Shown: positions 26,600-36,281, numbered from the stretch's first letter. The stretch is DNA of 64,000 nucleotides from Gallaecimonas sp. GXIMD4217 (GCF_038087665.1 NZ_CP149925.1:2728870-2792869), one strand, 5' to 3'. A program made the numbers and translations. The notes: generated from the sequence alone by a model not told the origin.

Positions 26600-27568
26600 T
26601 CAATTTTTTACGATCTCTGACGCTTTAGTATTATACATCAGTGACCGCGAATCTAGTTCGGACAACACCCGCTGCAAGTTGTCAGGGGCGTTGCTGTCCA
26701 ACCAAGTCAGAGGCCATTTCCAGCCCCTCAGCCAGGTCATCTGGCGCTTGGCCAGCTGACAGGTGGCAATGATGGCTTTTTCGACCGCTTCTTCCAGGGA
26801 CAGGTTTCCATCCAGATGGTCCCACAGCTGTCGATAGCCTACACATCGTACCGACGGCAGGCCAGAGTGCAAATCACCCTTTTGGTGGAGGGCACGGACC
26901 TCCTCCAGAAAGCCATCGTTCATCATGATTTCAAAGCGCTGACGAATACGTGAACGAAGCTCCTCCCGGCTCGGCGGCGCTATGGCGAACTGTACCGCCT
27001 GGTAGGGGAAGGCCTGGCCCTGCTCGGCGGTCAGCTCGGTCAGGGACCTGCCGCTGATCCGGTACACCTCCAGGGCCCGGGACAGCCGCTGGGGATCGTT
27101 GACGTGGATACGCTCGGCAGACACCGGGTCCACTTCCCGCAGCCGGTCATGGAGCCAGGTCCAGCCATGCTCGGCGGCCTGGGCCTCGATCTCGACCCGC
27201 ACCGCCTCATCGGCCCTGGGCAGGGGCGACAGGCCCTCCAGCAGCGCCTTGTAGTAGAGCATGGTGCCGCCCACCAGCACCGGCACCCGGCCCCTGGCCA
27301 GGCTGGCTTCGATGGCGCCCAGGGCGTCGTCCCGAAAATCGGCGGCGCTGTAGCTCTCGGTGGGCTCGAGGATGTCGATGAGCTGGTGCGGCGCCAGGGC
27401 CTGCTCTTCGGCGGTTGGCTTGGCGGTACCTATGTCCATGCCCTTGTAGACGAGCGCCGAATCGACGCTGATAAGGTCAGCCTCCAGGTGCTGGTACAGG
27501 GCCGTGGCCAGGGCGGTCTTGCCGGACGCGGTCGGCCCCATCAGGAAGATCACAAAGCCCGGCTTCAC
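26600..27568 (-). CDS. miaA: tRNA dimethylallyltransferase MiaA
   Basis: Adds dimethylallyl to N6 of A37 in tRNAs reading UNN codons. 322 residues from a GTG start at 27568, whose first bases overlap the mutL stop as GTGA, so translation is probably coupled; a longer in-frame extension into mutL would precede the P loop with unrelated sequence and is rejected. P loop GPTASGKT lies near residue 11, [19 protein letters not shown] near 35 and the substrate loop [14 protein letters not shown] near 100. E. coli MiaA is 316 residues. Confidence 0.97.
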   Translation of the reverse strand: MKPGFVIFLMGPTASGKTALATALYQHLEADLISVDSALVYKGMDIGTAKPTAEEQALAPHQLIDILEPTESYSAADFRDDALGAIEASLARGRVPVLVGGTMLYYKALLEGLSPLPRADEAVRVEIEAQAAEHGWTWLHDRLREVDPVSAERIHVNDPQRLSRALEVYRISGRSLTELTAEQGQAFPYQAVQFAIAPPSREELRSRIRQRFEIMMNDGFLEEVRALHQKGDLHSGLPSVRCVGYRQLWDHLDGNLSLEEAVEKAIIATCQLAKRQMTWLRGWKWPLTWLDSNAPDNLQRVLSELDSRSLMYNTKASEIVKN

Positions 27569-29349
27569 TGGCGCTCCAATTGTTTCATGCTGTCGTTCAA
27601 ATCCACTTTCATGCTGCACTTGGCCAGGCCCGCCTCGTTGTCCTGCAGGGACTGCCAAAGGCGGCTGGCCTCGGCCAGCCGGAACTCCGGCTGCAAGGAT
27701 AGCAGCGCCCTGGCCAGGCTGTCGTGGAATACCGGCCAGGCGGCCGGCTCCGGCTCGGGCGCCAGCCCGGCCAGCATCTCCAGCAGGGCCGGCACCAGGG
27801 TGCTGGCATCCCACTCGCGCAGCGGCCCCGGCAGGCCACGCACCAGCAGCCTGTCCTTGCCGGCCGGTGCCAGCTCCAGCCCCAGGCGCGCCAGCCAGGC
27901 ACGGTGGCTGTCCAGCAGTGCCAGCTGCTGAGACGACAGGGGCACGGAAACCGGCAGCAGCAGCGGCTGGGGAGACAATTCCCCGCCTTCGGCCGCATTC
28001 CCCAACGCCAGCGCCAGCAGTTTCGGCAGGGAGAACAGCCTGAGTTGCTGCTGCCACAGCGTCAGCAGGAAACGCCCCCCCTCGATACGGAACAGCGGGC
28101 TGGCCGGCAGCCCAGGTTCGGGCCGGGTCGGCTCCGCCACCTTGGGGACCCACTGGGCCAGGGCGCCAAGCTGCTCCCGCACCTGGCTCTGGCTGGGGCC
28201 GCCATGGGCCGCGCCCTGGGAACGACTGGCGTAACCGGCGCCGCCATCCCGGGCCGGCGCCGCCGGTTGCAGCCGTGCATCCTGGCCGGGATGGGCGGGG
28301 ATGCCGGCGCTGACCCTGGCTTCGGCGGGACGGCCCGGCATGGCCGCCAGCTGCCCGGGCTCCAGGCCATCCTTCAGGGCCTGCAGCAGAAAATCGTGGA
28401 CCAGCCTGGCCTCGTGGAAACGCACCTCGTGCTTGGCCGGGTGCACATTCACGTCCACCTTGGCCGGATCCAGGCTCAGGAACAGCACATAGGCCGGGAA
28501 CTGGCCCGGCGCCAGCCAGGGCCCGAAGGCCTCCTTGACCGCATGCTGGATCAGCTTGTCCTTCATCATGCGGCCGTTCACGTAGCAGTACTGCAGGTCC
28601 GGGTGGTTGCGCTGGGCGCCCGGCCCGCCCAGCCAGCCGGTCAGCTGCAGGTCGTGGTGCTGGCAGTCAATGCGCACCGCCTCCTTGATGAAGGCCTGGC
28701 CGCACACCGCCGCCACCCGCTGGCTTTCCTGGTCCTGGTGACGGGCCGCCCGGTAGCTGCGCACCGTCTTGCCGTTGTGCCTGAGCAGCAGGGTGACGTC
28801 GAAGCGGCTCAGGGCAATGCGGCGCACCACCTCGTCGATATGGGCGAACTCGGTCTTCTCGGCACGCAGGAACTTGCGCCGCGCCGGGGTGTTGAAGAAG
28901 AGATCATGGACCTCCAGGGTGGTGCCCTTGGGGTGGGCGGCGGGCTTGACCGTCACCGCCATGTCCCGGCCTTCGGCCTGGGCCTGCCAGGCCTCGTCCT
29001 GGTCGGCGGTCCTGGAGGTCAGGGTCAGCCTGGACACCGAGGAGATGGAGGCCAGGGCCTCGCCGCGAAAGCCCAGGGAGACGATGTGCTCCAGGTCGTC
29101 CAGTTCGGCGATCTTGGAGGTGGCGTGCCGCGACAGGGCCAGGGTCAGCTCGCCCCTGGGGATGCCGCTGCCGTCGTCGCGAATGCGGATCAGCCGGTGG
29201 CCGCCCTTCTCGATATCGATCTCGATGCGGCGGGCGCCGGCGTCGAGGCTGTTTTCCACCAGTTCCTTGACGACGGAGGCCGGTCTTTCGACCACCTCCC
29301 CGGCGGCGATCTGGTTGGCCAGCCGGGGGGGTAAGATTTGAATCGGCAT
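27565..29349 (-). CDS. mutL: DNA mismatch repair protein MutL
   Basis: ATP-dependent coordinator that links MutS recognition to MutH and UvrD. 594 residues from ATG 29349 ([20 protein letters not shown]); a longer frame into amiB is ignored. GHKL ATPase motifs are visible: [16 protein letters not shown] and [10 protein letters not shown] within the first 105 residues. A Pro/Ala-rich linker spans about 335-410, and the C-terminal dimer domain lacks the DQHAxxExxxE endonuclease motif, as expected in bacteria that use MutH. It begins 4 nt after amiB. Confidence 0.97.
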   Translation of the reverse strand: MPIQILPPRLANQIAAGEVVERPASVVKELVENSLDAGARRIEIDIEKGGHRLIRIRDDGSGIPRGELTLALSRHATSKIAELDDLEHIVSLGFRGEALASISSVSRLTLTSRTADQDEAWQAQAEGRDMAVTVKPAAHPKGTTLEVHDLFFNTPARRKFLRAEKTEFAHIDEVVRRIALSRFDVTLLLRHNGKTVRSYRAARHQDQESQRVAAVCGQAFIKEAVRIDCQHHDLQLTGWLGGPGAQRNHPDLQYCYVNGRMMKDKLIQHAVKEAFGPWLAPGQFPAYVLFLSLDPAKVDVNVHPAKHEVRFHEARLVHDFLLQALKDGLEPGQLAAMPGRPAEARVSAGIPAHPGQDARLQPAAPARDGGAGYASRSQGAAHGGPSQSQVREQLGALAQWVPKVAEPTRPEPGLPASPLFRIEGGRFLLTLWQQQLRLFSLPKLLALALGNAAEGGELSPQPLLLPVSVPLSSQQLALLDSHRAWLARLGLELAPAGKDRLLVRGLPGPLREWDASTLVPALLEMLAGLAPEPEPAAWPVFHDSLARALLSLQPEFRLAEASRLWQSLQDNEAGLAKCSMKVDLNDSMKQLERQ

Positions 29350-29353
29350 GGGA

Positions 29354-30655
29354 TCAGGACTGCGGGATGGTGAGCTTCTGGCCGATGCGCACCACGCTGC
29401 CGCTGAGGTTGTTGGCGCGCTTGATGGCCGTGACAGTGGTGCCGTAGCGGGACGCCAGCAGCGACAGGGATTCCCCGGAGCGCACCACATGGATGCGGTT
29501 GCCGGTGGCGGCAAACAGGGTGCCCTGGGGCGGCCAGGCCCGGAAGTGGTCGTGGATGGCCTTGTACATGGCGTCGGCCAGGCGCTGCTGGTGGCGGCTG
29601 CTGGCCAGCAGTTTTTCCTCGCTGGGGTTGGAGATGAAACCGGTTTCCACCAGCAGGGAGGGAATGTCCGGCGCCGTCAGCACCCCCAGGCTGTTGGGCT
29701 GGGGCCTGTTCTTGTGCAGCTTGGTGACCTTGCTCAGCTCCCGCAGCACCTGGGAGCCGATGTCCTGGCCCACCGAGCGGCTGTGGTCCATGGACATGTC
29801 CAACAGTGCCTGAGCCAGGTACTGCTCCTGCTTGGTGTCTTCGATGACCTCGGCGGCACCGCCCAGCAGTTCGGAGTGCTTTTCCTTCTTGCGTATCCAC
29901 TTGCCGATCTCGCGGCGGGCCCGGCTGTTGTTGAGCACCCACACCGAGGCGCCCCTGGGCTTGGGCGAGGCCACGGAGTCGGCATGGATGGACACCAGCA
30001 TGTCGGCCTGGTGCTTGCGGGCCAGGTTGGCACGATCTTCCACTTCCAGGAAGCGGTCATCACTGCGGATCAACACCGCCTTCATGCCCTCGACCTGGTT
30101 GATGCGGTTGGCCAGGCGCTTGGCAATGGCCAGGGTCACGTGGCGCTCCTGGGTGCCCTTGGGGCCGATGGAGCCCGGATCCTTGCCGCCGTGGCCGGCA
30201 TCCACGGCGATGACGATGTCCCTGTTGCTGGCCTGGACCGTCTTGGTGACCTGTTCGGCCTGCTCTGCCGCCGGCTTGATATCCACCACCAGGCGGTGGC
30301 CATAGGGATCCGAGGGGCCCAGGGGGAACAGCACCGGCTTGATGGCGGCCTTGAGCTCCACCACCACCCGGGTGGCGCCGGCCTTGGGCGCGTTGGAGGT
30401 GCGGATCCTGGTGACCAGGGGGGAATTCTCCACCACCAGGGGCAGCTCATCGGCCCTGGCGGTGTCCTTGAAATCGATGACCAGGCGGTCGGGTTTCTTC
30501 AGCGTGAAGAAGCTGTACTCGGGGGCCTCGTCCATGTCGAACACCACCCTGGTGCTGGCATCGGAGGGCCATACCCGCACCCCGGCCACCTCGTTGGCGG
30601 CCCAACAGGGCAGGGTCACCAGCAAAACCAGTACCGCTAACACGCTTCTCATCAT
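29354..30655 (-). CDS. amiB: N-acetylmuramoyl-L-alanine amidase AmiB
   Basis: Periplasmic Zn amidase that cleaves septal peptidoglycan during cell separation. 433 residues: signal peptide (1-19, ending CWA), AMIN domain (about 22-130), Amidase_3 domain with Zn/catalytic segments [13 protein letters not shown] (about 175), HADS (about 247) and [10 protein letters not shown], and one C-terminal LysM ([17 protein letters not shown], about 388). The tsaE stop overlaps its ATG as ATGA, suggesting coupling. The order tsaE-amiB-mutL-miaA is that of E. coli. Confidence 0.97.
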   Translation of the reverse strand: MMRSVLAVLVLLVTLPCWAANEVAGVRVWPSDASTRVVFDMDEAPEYSFFTLKKPDRLVIDFKDTARADELPLVVENSPLVTRIRTSNAPKAGATRVVVELKAAIKPVLFPLGPSDPYGHRLVVDIKPAAEQAEQVTKTVQASNRDIVIAVDAGHGGKDPGSIGPKGTQERHVTLAIAKRLANRINQVEGMKAVLIRSDDRFLEVEDRANLARKHQADMLVSIHADSVASPKPRGASVWVLNNSRARREIGKWIRKKEKHSELLGGAAEVIEDTKQEQYLAQALLDMSMDHSRSVGQDIGSQVLRELSKVTKLHKNRPQPNSLGVLTAPDIPSLLVETGFISNPSEEKLLASSRHQQRLADAMYKAIHDHFRAWPPQGTLFAATGNRIHVVRSGESLSLLASRYGTTVTAIKRANNLSGSVVRIGQKLTIPQS

Positions 30656-31116
30656 GATGCCTTCAGTTCTTCCAGGATCCGTTGGCCCCTGTGGCTGGCG
30701 GCCTCGATATGCAGTTGACGGCCATCGTCCAGGTAGCTCAGCCGCAGGGTCAGATCCGGCCCCGGCAGCAGGCCTTCACCCTTTTGTGGCCATTCCACCA
30801 AACAGATACAGTCGTCTGCAAAATAATCACGGATGCCCATGAATTCAAGCTCTTCGGGGTCGGCCAGGCGATAGAGATCGAAGTGGAACAGCCGCCAGGG
30901 GCCCAGTTCATAGGGTTCGACCAGGGTATAGGTCGGACTCTTGACCTTGCCTGAATGGCCCAGGGCCTGGATCAGGCCGCGGCTGAAGGTGGTCTTGCCG
31001 GCCCCCAGCTCTCCCACCAGGTAGATGACCAGGCCGCCTTCCAGGTGGCGGGCCAGTTTGCCGGCCAGTTCCAGGGTCTGTTGTTCCGTTGCCAGCTCAA
31101 GGCTCAAGCTCTGCAT
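30652..31116 (-). CDS. tsaE: tRNA threonylcarbamoyladenosine biosynthesis ATPase TsaE
   Basis: ATPase of the TsaBDE complex that makes t6A37 on ANN-decoding tRNAs. 154 residues with Walker A LVGELGAGKTTFSRG near residue 33, switch-like SPTYTLVEPYE near 60, and FHFDLYRLADPEELE near 77, all typical of TsaE. It overlaps the end of nnrD by 20 nt and the start of amiB by 4 nt. Confidence 0.97.
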   Translation of the reverse strand: MQSLSLELATEQQTLELAGKLARHLEGGLVIYLVGELGAGKTTFSRGLIQALGHSGKVKSPTYTLVEPYELGPWRLFHFDLYRLADPEELEFMGIRDYFADDCICLVEWPQKGEGLLPGPDLTLRLSYLDDGRQLHIEAASHRGQRILEELKAS

Positions 31117-32578
31117 TGTTCACCAATCGTCTGATAAAGGGCAGTAAATCCGAGGCCAGGGTGCCCCTGGGCCGGCCCTCGCCGGCCAGCTCGCCGGCCT
31201 CGCCATGCAGGGCCACCCCCAGGCAGGCCGCCTCCCATTGGGGCAGGCCCTGGGCCAGAAGGGCGCCGATTATACCAGAGAGCAGGTCGCCCATGCCGCC
31301 ACTGGCCATGGCCGGGCCGCCCACCGCCAGCAACCGGCTCTGCTGGCCGTCGCTGACCAGGGTGCCGGCGCCCTTGAGCACCACCACCGCCTGGTAGGTC
31401 CTGGCCAGCTCTGCCACCGCCGCCAGCCGGTCCGCCTCCACCTCGGCGGTGCTGATCCCCAGCAGCCGGGCCGCCTCGCCGGGATGGGGGGTGAGCACGG
31501 CGCCGGGCAGGGGACCGGGGGACCTGGCCAGCAGGTTGAGGGCATCGGCGTCGAGCACCTTGGGGCCGTCCTGGGACAGCCCCCAGGAAAAGAAGGCCTG
31601 GGCCCAGTCGTCCTGGCCAAGCCCAGGGCCCAGCACCAGTACCCTGGCCTTGGGCAGGGCGACCCCCAGGGGATCGGCCAGCCCCAGCACCATCAGCTCG
31701 GGGCGGCCAGCACTGACCGCCGCCACCGAGCCGGGATGAGTCAACACCCGCACCATACCGGCACCGCTGCGCAGGGCGGCCTCCCCGGCCAGGCGGATGG
31801 CGCCGCTCATGCCCAGGTTGCCCCCCACCAGCAGCGCCAGGCCGTTGTGGCCCTTGTGGGCCGAGGCCAGTGGCGGCCGCAGCCAGCCCTGCAGCGAGGC
31901 CAGCCGGTGCGCCTCCAGGGCCGGCCATTCGTCGGCGGCCAGCTTCATGCCCAGGGAGGCCAGCGACGCCTGGCGCCAGCTGGCCCGCCCCTGGCCGGTG
32001 AGCAGCCCGACCTTGGGCAGGATGAAGGTCACCAGCTGTTCGGCCTGCCAGGGCTGCCCCTGCCAGGCGCCGCTGTCCGCGTCCAGGCCGGAGGGAAGGT
32101 CCAGGGCCAGCACCGGCAGCGGGCAACGGGCCAGGGCCGCCTGCCAGGTGGCCAGGGGTTCACGCAACGGACTGGCCAGGCCGGTGCCCAGCAGGCCGTC
32201 CACCACCAGATCGGCCTGCCAGCAGGTCGGCAGTTCCTCGATGCAGTGCCCGCCAAGGGCCAGGTAGCCCTCCTCGGCGCGTTTGGCATCCTCGGTCTTG
32301 GGGGGGCCGGGCCGGTACAGGCTCACTTCCAGGCCGTCGTGCAGGGCCAGGGAGGCCAGCACATAGGCATCGCCACCATTGTTGCCCTGCCCGGCCAGGA
32401 TCATCAGCCGCCTGGCATCCGGCCAGTGGTGCAGCAGCACCTCGTAGGCGCAGTGGCCGGCCCGGGACATGAGTTCGAACAGGCTGATGCCGGCGCGCCG
32501 GGCCAGCACCGGCTCCAATGTCTTGAGCCGGGCGGTGTCGAGCAGGGGCTGTGGTAAGCTGTGCAGCAGGCTTTTCAT
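31097..32578 (-). CDS. nnrD: Bifunctional NAD(P)HX epimerase/dehydratase
   Basis: Repairs hydrated NADH/NADPH: the N-terminal YjeF domain epimerises and the C-terminal carbohydrate-kinase-like domain dehydrates NAD(P)HX with ADP. 493 residues from ATG 32578; extension into queG is rejected. The N-domain (1-210) has ILAGQGNNGGDAYVLA and LDLPSGLDAD; the C-domain (about 225-490) has LGPGLGQ, VLTPHPGEAARLLG and the dehydratase core GGMGDLLSGIIGALLAQG. It is the first gene of a run ending at hflC and is divergent from queG with almost no gap. Confidence 0.96.
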   Translation of the reverse strand: MKSLLHSLPQPLLDTARLKTLEPVLARRAGISLFELMSRAGHCAYEVLLHHWPDARRLMILAGQGNNGGDAYVLASLALHDGLEVSLYRPGPPKTEDAKRAEEGYLALGGHCIEELPTCWQADLVVDGLLGTGLASPLREPLATWQAALARCPLPVLALDLPSGLDADSGAWQGQPWQAEQLVTFILPKVGLLTGQGRASWRQASLASLGMKLAADEWPALEAHRLASLQGWLRPPLASAHKGHNGLALLVGGNLGMSGAIRLAGEAALRSGAGMVRVLTHPGSVAAVSAGRPELMVLGLADPLGVALPKARVLVLGPGLGQDDWAQAFFSWGLSQDGPKVLDADALNLLARSPGPLPGAVLTPHPGEAARLLGISTAEVEADRLAAVAELARTYQAVVVLKGAGTLVSDGQQSRLLAVGGPAMASGGMGDLLSGIIGALLAQGLPQWEAACLGVALHGEAGELAGEGRPRGTLASDLLPFIRRLVNNAELEP

Positions 32579-32587
32579 GGCAGTAGG

Positions 32588-33730
32588 GTGTTGTCGTTGT
32601 CTGATATTGACTATCGCCAGTTGGCGGCAGATATCAAGAGGTGGGGCGAGGAACTGGGTTTCCAGCAGGTGGGCATCACGGATACCGACCTCAGCGCCCA
32701 CGAGGACGCCCTGCGTGCCTGGCTGGCCGCCGGCCACCATGGCGAGATGGACTACATGGCCCGTTACGGCATGCTGCGGGCCCGCCCACAGGAACTGCTG
32801 CCCGGCACCCTGAGGGTGATCTCGGCCCGCATGGACTACCTGCCCCCCAAGGCCCGCTTCGGCGAGATCCTCGGCGACGGCAACAAGGCCTATGTGTCCC
32901 GCTACGCCCTGGGCCGGGACTACCACAAGGTACTGCGCAGCCGCCTCAAGAAGCTGGGCGAGAAGATCCAGGCTGCTGTCGGCGATTACGGCTTCCGCCC
33001 CTTCGTGGATTCGGCCCCAGTGCTGGAAAGACCCCTGGCCGCCAAGGCCGGCCTGGGCTGGACCGGCAAGCACAGCCTGCTGATCAATCCCAAGGGCGGC
33101 TCCTTCTTCTTCCTGGGGGAGCTGCTGGTGGATCTGCCGCTGCCGGTGGACGTGCCCGCCGACCAGGACAAGTGCGGCAAATGCGTGGCCTGCCTGACCA
33201 TCTGCCCCACCCAGGCCATAGTGGAGCCCTATGTGGTGGACGCCAGGCGCTGCATCTCCTACCTGACCATCGAACTCCAAGGGGCCATTCCGGAACAGCT
33301 GCGGCCGCTGATCGGCAACCGTATCTACGGCTGTGACGACTGCCAGCTGATCTGCCCCTGGAACCGCTTCGCCCACCTCAGTGCCGAACCGGACTTTGCC
33401 CCCCGCAGCCAGCTGCACGGCCCCGAACTGCTGGCGCTGTGGCAGTGGACGGAAACCGAGTTCCTCAAGGCCACCGAGGGTTCACCGATCCGCCGCATCG
33501 GTTTCGAGCGCTGGCGCCGCAACCTGGCGGTGGGGCTGGGCAATGCCCCCCAGGATCCGGCCATCATCCAGGCCCTGGAGGCCGCCCGAGAGGCCGCCTC
33601 CCCCCTGGTGCAGGAGCATATCGACTGGGCCCTGGCCCGCCAGCGCGACCAGGGTAAATCAGCAGAAGGCGGCCAACAGGTCCGGCGGCTGGTCCGGGCG
33701 GTGCAGAAAGGCCTGCCGGACCACGCCTGA
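32588..33730 (+). CDS. queG: Epoxyqueuosine reductase QueG
   Basis: Cobalamin- and Fe-S-dependent enzyme for the last step of queuosine synthesis in tRNA. About 380 residues. Two 4Fe-4S clusters are marked by CGKCVACLTICP (near 198) and CDDCQLICPWNR (near 252); ELGFQQVGITD lies near the N-terminus and GWTGKHSLLINP mid-protein. The start is uncertain: GTG 32588 gives the length and N-terminus usual for QueG, but GTG 32561 is also open and would overlap the divergent nnrD start. Neither has a strong ribosome site. Confidence 0.95.
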   Translation: MLSLSDIDYRQLAADIKRWGEELGFQQVGITDTDLSAHEDALRAWLAAGHHGEMDYMARYGMLRARPQELLPGTLRVISARMDYLPPKARFGEILGDGNKAYVSRYALGRDYHKVLRSRLKKLGEKIQAAVGDYGFRPFVDSAPVLERPLAAKAGLGWTGKHSLLINPKGGSFFFLGELLVDLPLPVDVPADQDKCGKCVACLTICPTQAIVEPYVVDARRCISYLTIELQGAIPEQLRPLIGNRIYGCDDCQLICPWNRFAHLSAEPDFAPRSQLHGPELLALWQWTETEFLKATEGSPIRRIGFERWRRNLAVGLGNAPQDPAIIQALEAAREAASPLVQEHIDWALARQRDQGKSAEGGQQVRRLVRAVQKGLPDHA

Positions 33731-33732
33731 GA

Positions 33733-34185
33733 TCATTTCTGCCAGCGTTCGGCGTCCAGGGGCAGGTTGCGGCTCCAGAGGATGGTGCCGTCGCGCAGCG
33801 CCATCACCCGCAGGCGCATGGAGCCGGCACCTTCGCGGATCTTGCCGTAGAGCAGGAAGGGGTTGCCGGCGGCGCGGCCGGCCTCGCGGGCCTTGAGCAG
33901 ATCGCTGGCGTCCAGGCGTGATGACAGATCCACCACCTCCCTGCCCTCGTTGCGCAGTTCGTCGATCAGGCTGTCGGTCAGGGCCTGGGTGTCCAGGCGA
34001 CGGATGCTGTCGTTGGCGATCCGCACCACGGCTATTTCGCCGTCGGGCAGGGTGCCGGCCAGGGCCTTGACGCTGTCGACGAAGGGGCTGGGCTGGCCGA
34101 GGCCGGGCAGCTCGGGCATCGACACCGACGACATGCCGGCACAGCCGGACAGCACCAGGGCCGAGGCTAGGATGAGATGGCGCAT
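33733..34185 (-). CDS. Lipoprotein, possibly LpoB-like
   Basis: A 150-residue predicted outer-membrane lipoprotein: signal peptide with lipobox LVLSGCAG (Cys about 15). The start is ATG 34185, which has GGAG at good spacing; a GTG 12 nt upstream is less likely. The body (VVRIANDSIRRLDTQALTDSL, then LLYGKIREGAG and a DGTILWSRNLPL end) is reminiscent of the LpoB/YcfM penicillin-binding-protein activator domain, where IxNDT and xxWE-type segments recur. The resemblance is by eye only; no cell-wall gene adjoins. Convergent with queG, 2 nt between stops. Confidence 0.6.
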   Translation of the reverse strand: MRHLILASALVLSGCAGMSSVSMPELPGLGQPSPFVDSVKALAGTLPDGEIAVVRIANDSIRRLDTQALTDSLIDELRNEGREVVDLSSRLDASDLLKAREAGRAAGNPFLLYGKIREGAGSMRLRVMALRDGTILWSRNLPLDAERWQK

Positions 34186-34243
34186 CTTGTTCTCCACAAG
34201 TCTTTGATTCAGCTTAGACCGGCCCAGTTTAACCCAATCTGAA

Positions 34244-34738
34244 TTAACGGCGCCTCTTGGGCACCCAGGCCCAGACGTATTCGCAGCGGATGGGTTCCTT
34301 GCCCTCCTCGTCGGTGATCACCACAGGCACCACCAGCTCGCCCTTGTCGGTATCGCGGATCAGCGCGATCTGCTCCTGACTGAGGCTGGCCACGGCCTTG
34401 AGATCCCCCTTGGCCCGGCTCAGGTAGTCGACGTGCATGGATTTGAGCAGCGGCACCCTGTCGTCCGGCACGTGCAGGCCGGTGAGGAAGCCGGTGGCGG
34501 ACTCGCCCAACAGCGCCATGGCGGCGGCGTGGACGCCCTTGATGTGGTTCTGCACCCGGCCGCGGTTACGGATGCTGAGTTCGGCCCGGCCAAAGGCCAG
34601 GCTGTCCACCCGCACCTTGGCGGTGCCGGCAAACTTGACGGCGCCGCCGAAGAGCCGGGACAACAGCCAGGGCCGCCAGGCGGCGGGCATGCGATCTATC
34701 CAGGCCACCAGGCGGCCGAGGCGATTGATGGGAGACAT
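34244..34738 (-). CDS. DUF4442 hotdog-fold protein (PaaI/YiiD-like thioesterase candidate)
   Basis: 164 residues from ATG 34738, which has AAGGA at good spacing. The segment LSIRNRGRVQNHIKGVHAAA followed by GESATG is the DUF4442 pattern: a small hotdog domain where N-H-G-V-H-like residues line the active site of acyl-CoA thioesterases. Function in this family is not established. It is flanked by a lipoprotein gene and a ferritin-like gene on the same strand, which does not point to a substrate. Confidence 0.75.
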   Translation of the reverse strand: MSPINRLGRLVAWIDRMPAAWRPWLLSRLFGGAVKFAGTAKVRVDSLAFGRAELSIRNRGRVQNHIKGVHAAAMALLGESATGFLTGLHVPDDRVPLLKSMHVDYLSRAKGDLKAVASLSQEQIALIRDTDKGELVVPVVITDEEGKEPIRCEYVWAWVPKRRR

Positions 34739-34786
34739 GGTGCTTCCTTTACTGGTCAAACCAGCAAGGTTGTACCATATCTGGCG

Positions 34787-35242
34787 TCAAATGTCGGTCA
34801 TTCGCAACGTCTGGTGCACAAAACGGTGCTGGCGGTCCCTGGATACCTCCACCAGGTTGCTGAGCAGCGTCCGGGAATCGCTGCAGGGGCAGTTGTCCAC
34901 CAGGGCGGCAATGGAGTCGATGATGCGGTTGTCCAGATCCAGGGCCAGGCTGAGGATCTGCTGCTGGTCGGCGGTGGCCGGCAGCTGGGTCAGGCTGATC
35001 TTCCTGAGCAGCTCGCTGTCGCTGGCGTTGTCGAACCAGGTGTCCAGCAGCCGATCCGGGGCGTCGTCCAGGTAATTCTGGAGCTCCCCGACCACCTTTC
35101 TTTCATGCTCACTCAGGTAGTGCAGCATCATGCGGCTGCGTTCGGCGTCCACCTGATTGGACAGGCGGTCATAGAGCTTGGCCAGGGCCTCGTGGGCCTC
35201 GAGGGTGAAGTCAATGAGATCGCGAACTTGCTTGAAGCGCAT
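34787..35242 (-). CDS. Hypothetical helical protein, ferritin/rubrerythrin-like pattern
   Basis: 151 residues, predicted all-helical and cytosolic. I do not recognise the family. Two segments, FTLEAHEALAKLYDRLSNQ (about 12-30) and LSEHERKVVGELQNYLDD (about 43-60), have the E-x2-H / E-H-E spacing seen in one half of ferritin-like four-helix bundles, so metal binding is possible; a Cys pair (NCPCSD, about 117) could add a ligand. The ATG has GGAGAGAG just upstream. The 170-nt gap up to the tRNA terminator presumably carries its promoter. Confidence 0.6.
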   Translation of the reverse strand: MRFKQVRDLIDFTLEAHEALAKLYDRLSNQVDAERSRMMLHYLSEHERKVVGELQNYLDDAPDRLLDTWFDNASDSELLRKISLTQLPATADQQQILSLALDLDNRIIDSIAALVDNCPCSDSRTLLSNLVEVSRDRQHRFVHQTLRMTDI

Positions 35243-35415
35243 GGCTGCCTCTCTCCGTTCCTTGTTGCCTTAGAGGTACCACCAGAGGATTGGCCCCGGC
35301 TTGACCCAAGTCAAGGCCGGCCATGGCAGCCAAGTCGTTCACGGGAAAAGGAAATAAGGCGCCGGCACGCGACCTTGGCGCGCTGCGGCAATGGGGGTGT
35401 CTATGCCCGGAAACG

Positions 35416-35442
35416 AAAAAACCACCCATAGGGTGGTTTTTT
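35416..35442 (-). terminator. Terminator of the tRNA-Gly operon
   Basis: Hairpin AACCACCC/GGGTGGTT flanked by A and T tracts, 7 nt beyond the CCA end of the last tRNA on the minus strand. Confidence 0.92.
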
Positions 35443-35448
35443 CTGATT

Positions 35449-35524
<76 letters not shown>

Positions 35525-35616
35525 ATTCAACTTTTCGCGTAATGACTCCGCTTACTTGGCCATGCATGCTCAACCTGCTTGGTTGTGCTGCCGCCTTCCG
35601 ACTGAGCTATTCCCGC
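35525..35616 (-). repeat. 92-bp tRNA-Gly 5'-half repeat, unit 5
   Basis: Begins with the exact first 15 nt of the tRNA (GCGGGAATAGCTCAG), keeps CACAACC and GGTTG of the anticodon stem, but has AAGCA in place of the anticodon loop, an enlarged D region (GGAAGGCGGCAGC) and no T arm or 3' acceptor strand. Identical over all 92 bp to the unit at 36035-36126. It abuts the 5' end of the third tRNA. Confidence 0.9.
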
Positions 35617-35708
35617 ATTCAACTTTTCGCGTAATGACTCCGCTTACTTGGCCATGCATGCTCAACCCGCTTGGTTGTGCTGCCGCCCTCCGGCTGAGCT
35701 ATTCCCGC
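35617..35708 (-). repeat. 92-bp tRNA-Gly 5'-half repeat, unit 4
   Basis: Same layout as unit 5, with three base differences. It lies head to tail with unit 5 and follows a 36-nt spacer after the second tRNA. Confidence 0.9.
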
Positions 35709-35744
35709 ATTGTCGACCCGCCTTACGGCCAGTCTTTTCAATTT

Positions 35745-35820
<76 letters not shown>

Positions 35821-35912
35821 ATTCAACTTTTCGCGTAATGACTCTGCTTACCTGGCTAAGCATGCTCAACCCGCTTGGTTGTGCTGCCGCCCTCCGGCTG
35901 AGTTATTCCCGC
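35821..35912 (-). repeat. 92-bp tRNA-Gly 5'-half repeat, unit 3
   Basis: Same 92-bp layout, with several substitutions, including GCGGGAATAACTCAG for the tRNA start (one change in the D stem). It abuts tRNA copy 2. Confidence 0.88.
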
Positions 35913-35958
35913 ATTAGATTTTTGTTTGGACCCGCCTTGCGGCCAGTCTTTTCAATTT

Positions 35959-36034
<76 letters not shown>

Positions 36035-36126
36035 ATTCAACTTTTCGCGTAATGACTCCGCTTACTTGGCCATGCATGCTCAACCTGCTTGGTTGTGCTG
36101 CCGCCTTCCGACTGAGCTATTCCCGC
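36035..36126 (-). repeat. 92-bp tRNA-Gly 5'-half repeat, unit 2
   Basis: Base-for-base the same as unit 5 (35525-35616). It abuts the 5' end of tRNA copy 1. Confidence 0.9.
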
Positions 36127-36215
36127 ATTCAATTTTTCGCGTAGCGACCTCGCTTGTTGGGCCTGGCCCGCTCAACCCGGGTGGTTGTGCCGCCTTCCTG
36201 CTGAGCTATTCCCGC
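36127..36215 (-). repeat. 89-bp tRNA-Gly 5'-half repeat, unit 1 (most diverged)
   Basis: Starts with the same GCGGGAATAGCTCAG, then GGAAGGCGGCACAACC and GGGTTGAGC; it lacks 3 nt relative to the other units and differs through its 3' part. First element of the transcript, about 32 nt after the predicted start site. Confidence 0.85.
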
Positions 36216-36253
36216 TTGGTCGCCTGAGGGGCTATCGCCCGACAGCGGAGCGC

Positions 36254-36281
36254 ATTGTACATAAATATCGGCCCCGTGCAA
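36254..36281 (-). promoter_or_regulatory. Promoter of the tRNA-Gly/half-repeat operon
   Basis: On the minus strand TTGCAC (36276-36281), a 16-nt spacer and TACAAT (36254-36259), followed by a GC-rich discriminator (GCGCTCCGC), the pattern of stringently controlled stable-RNA promoters. The 36216-36369 gap holds nothing else that I can see. Confidence 0.8.

Noticed and set aside
27569-28153. N-terminal extension of miaA by about 195 residues into mutL.
   Set aside because: The extension is a shadow of mutL. MiaA length and its P loop fit GTG 27568, which overlaps the mutL stop.
32579-33418. N-terminal extension of nnrD by 280 residues opposite queG.
   Set aside because: It is the reverse of the queG coding sequence; the YjeF N-domain starts at ATG 32578.
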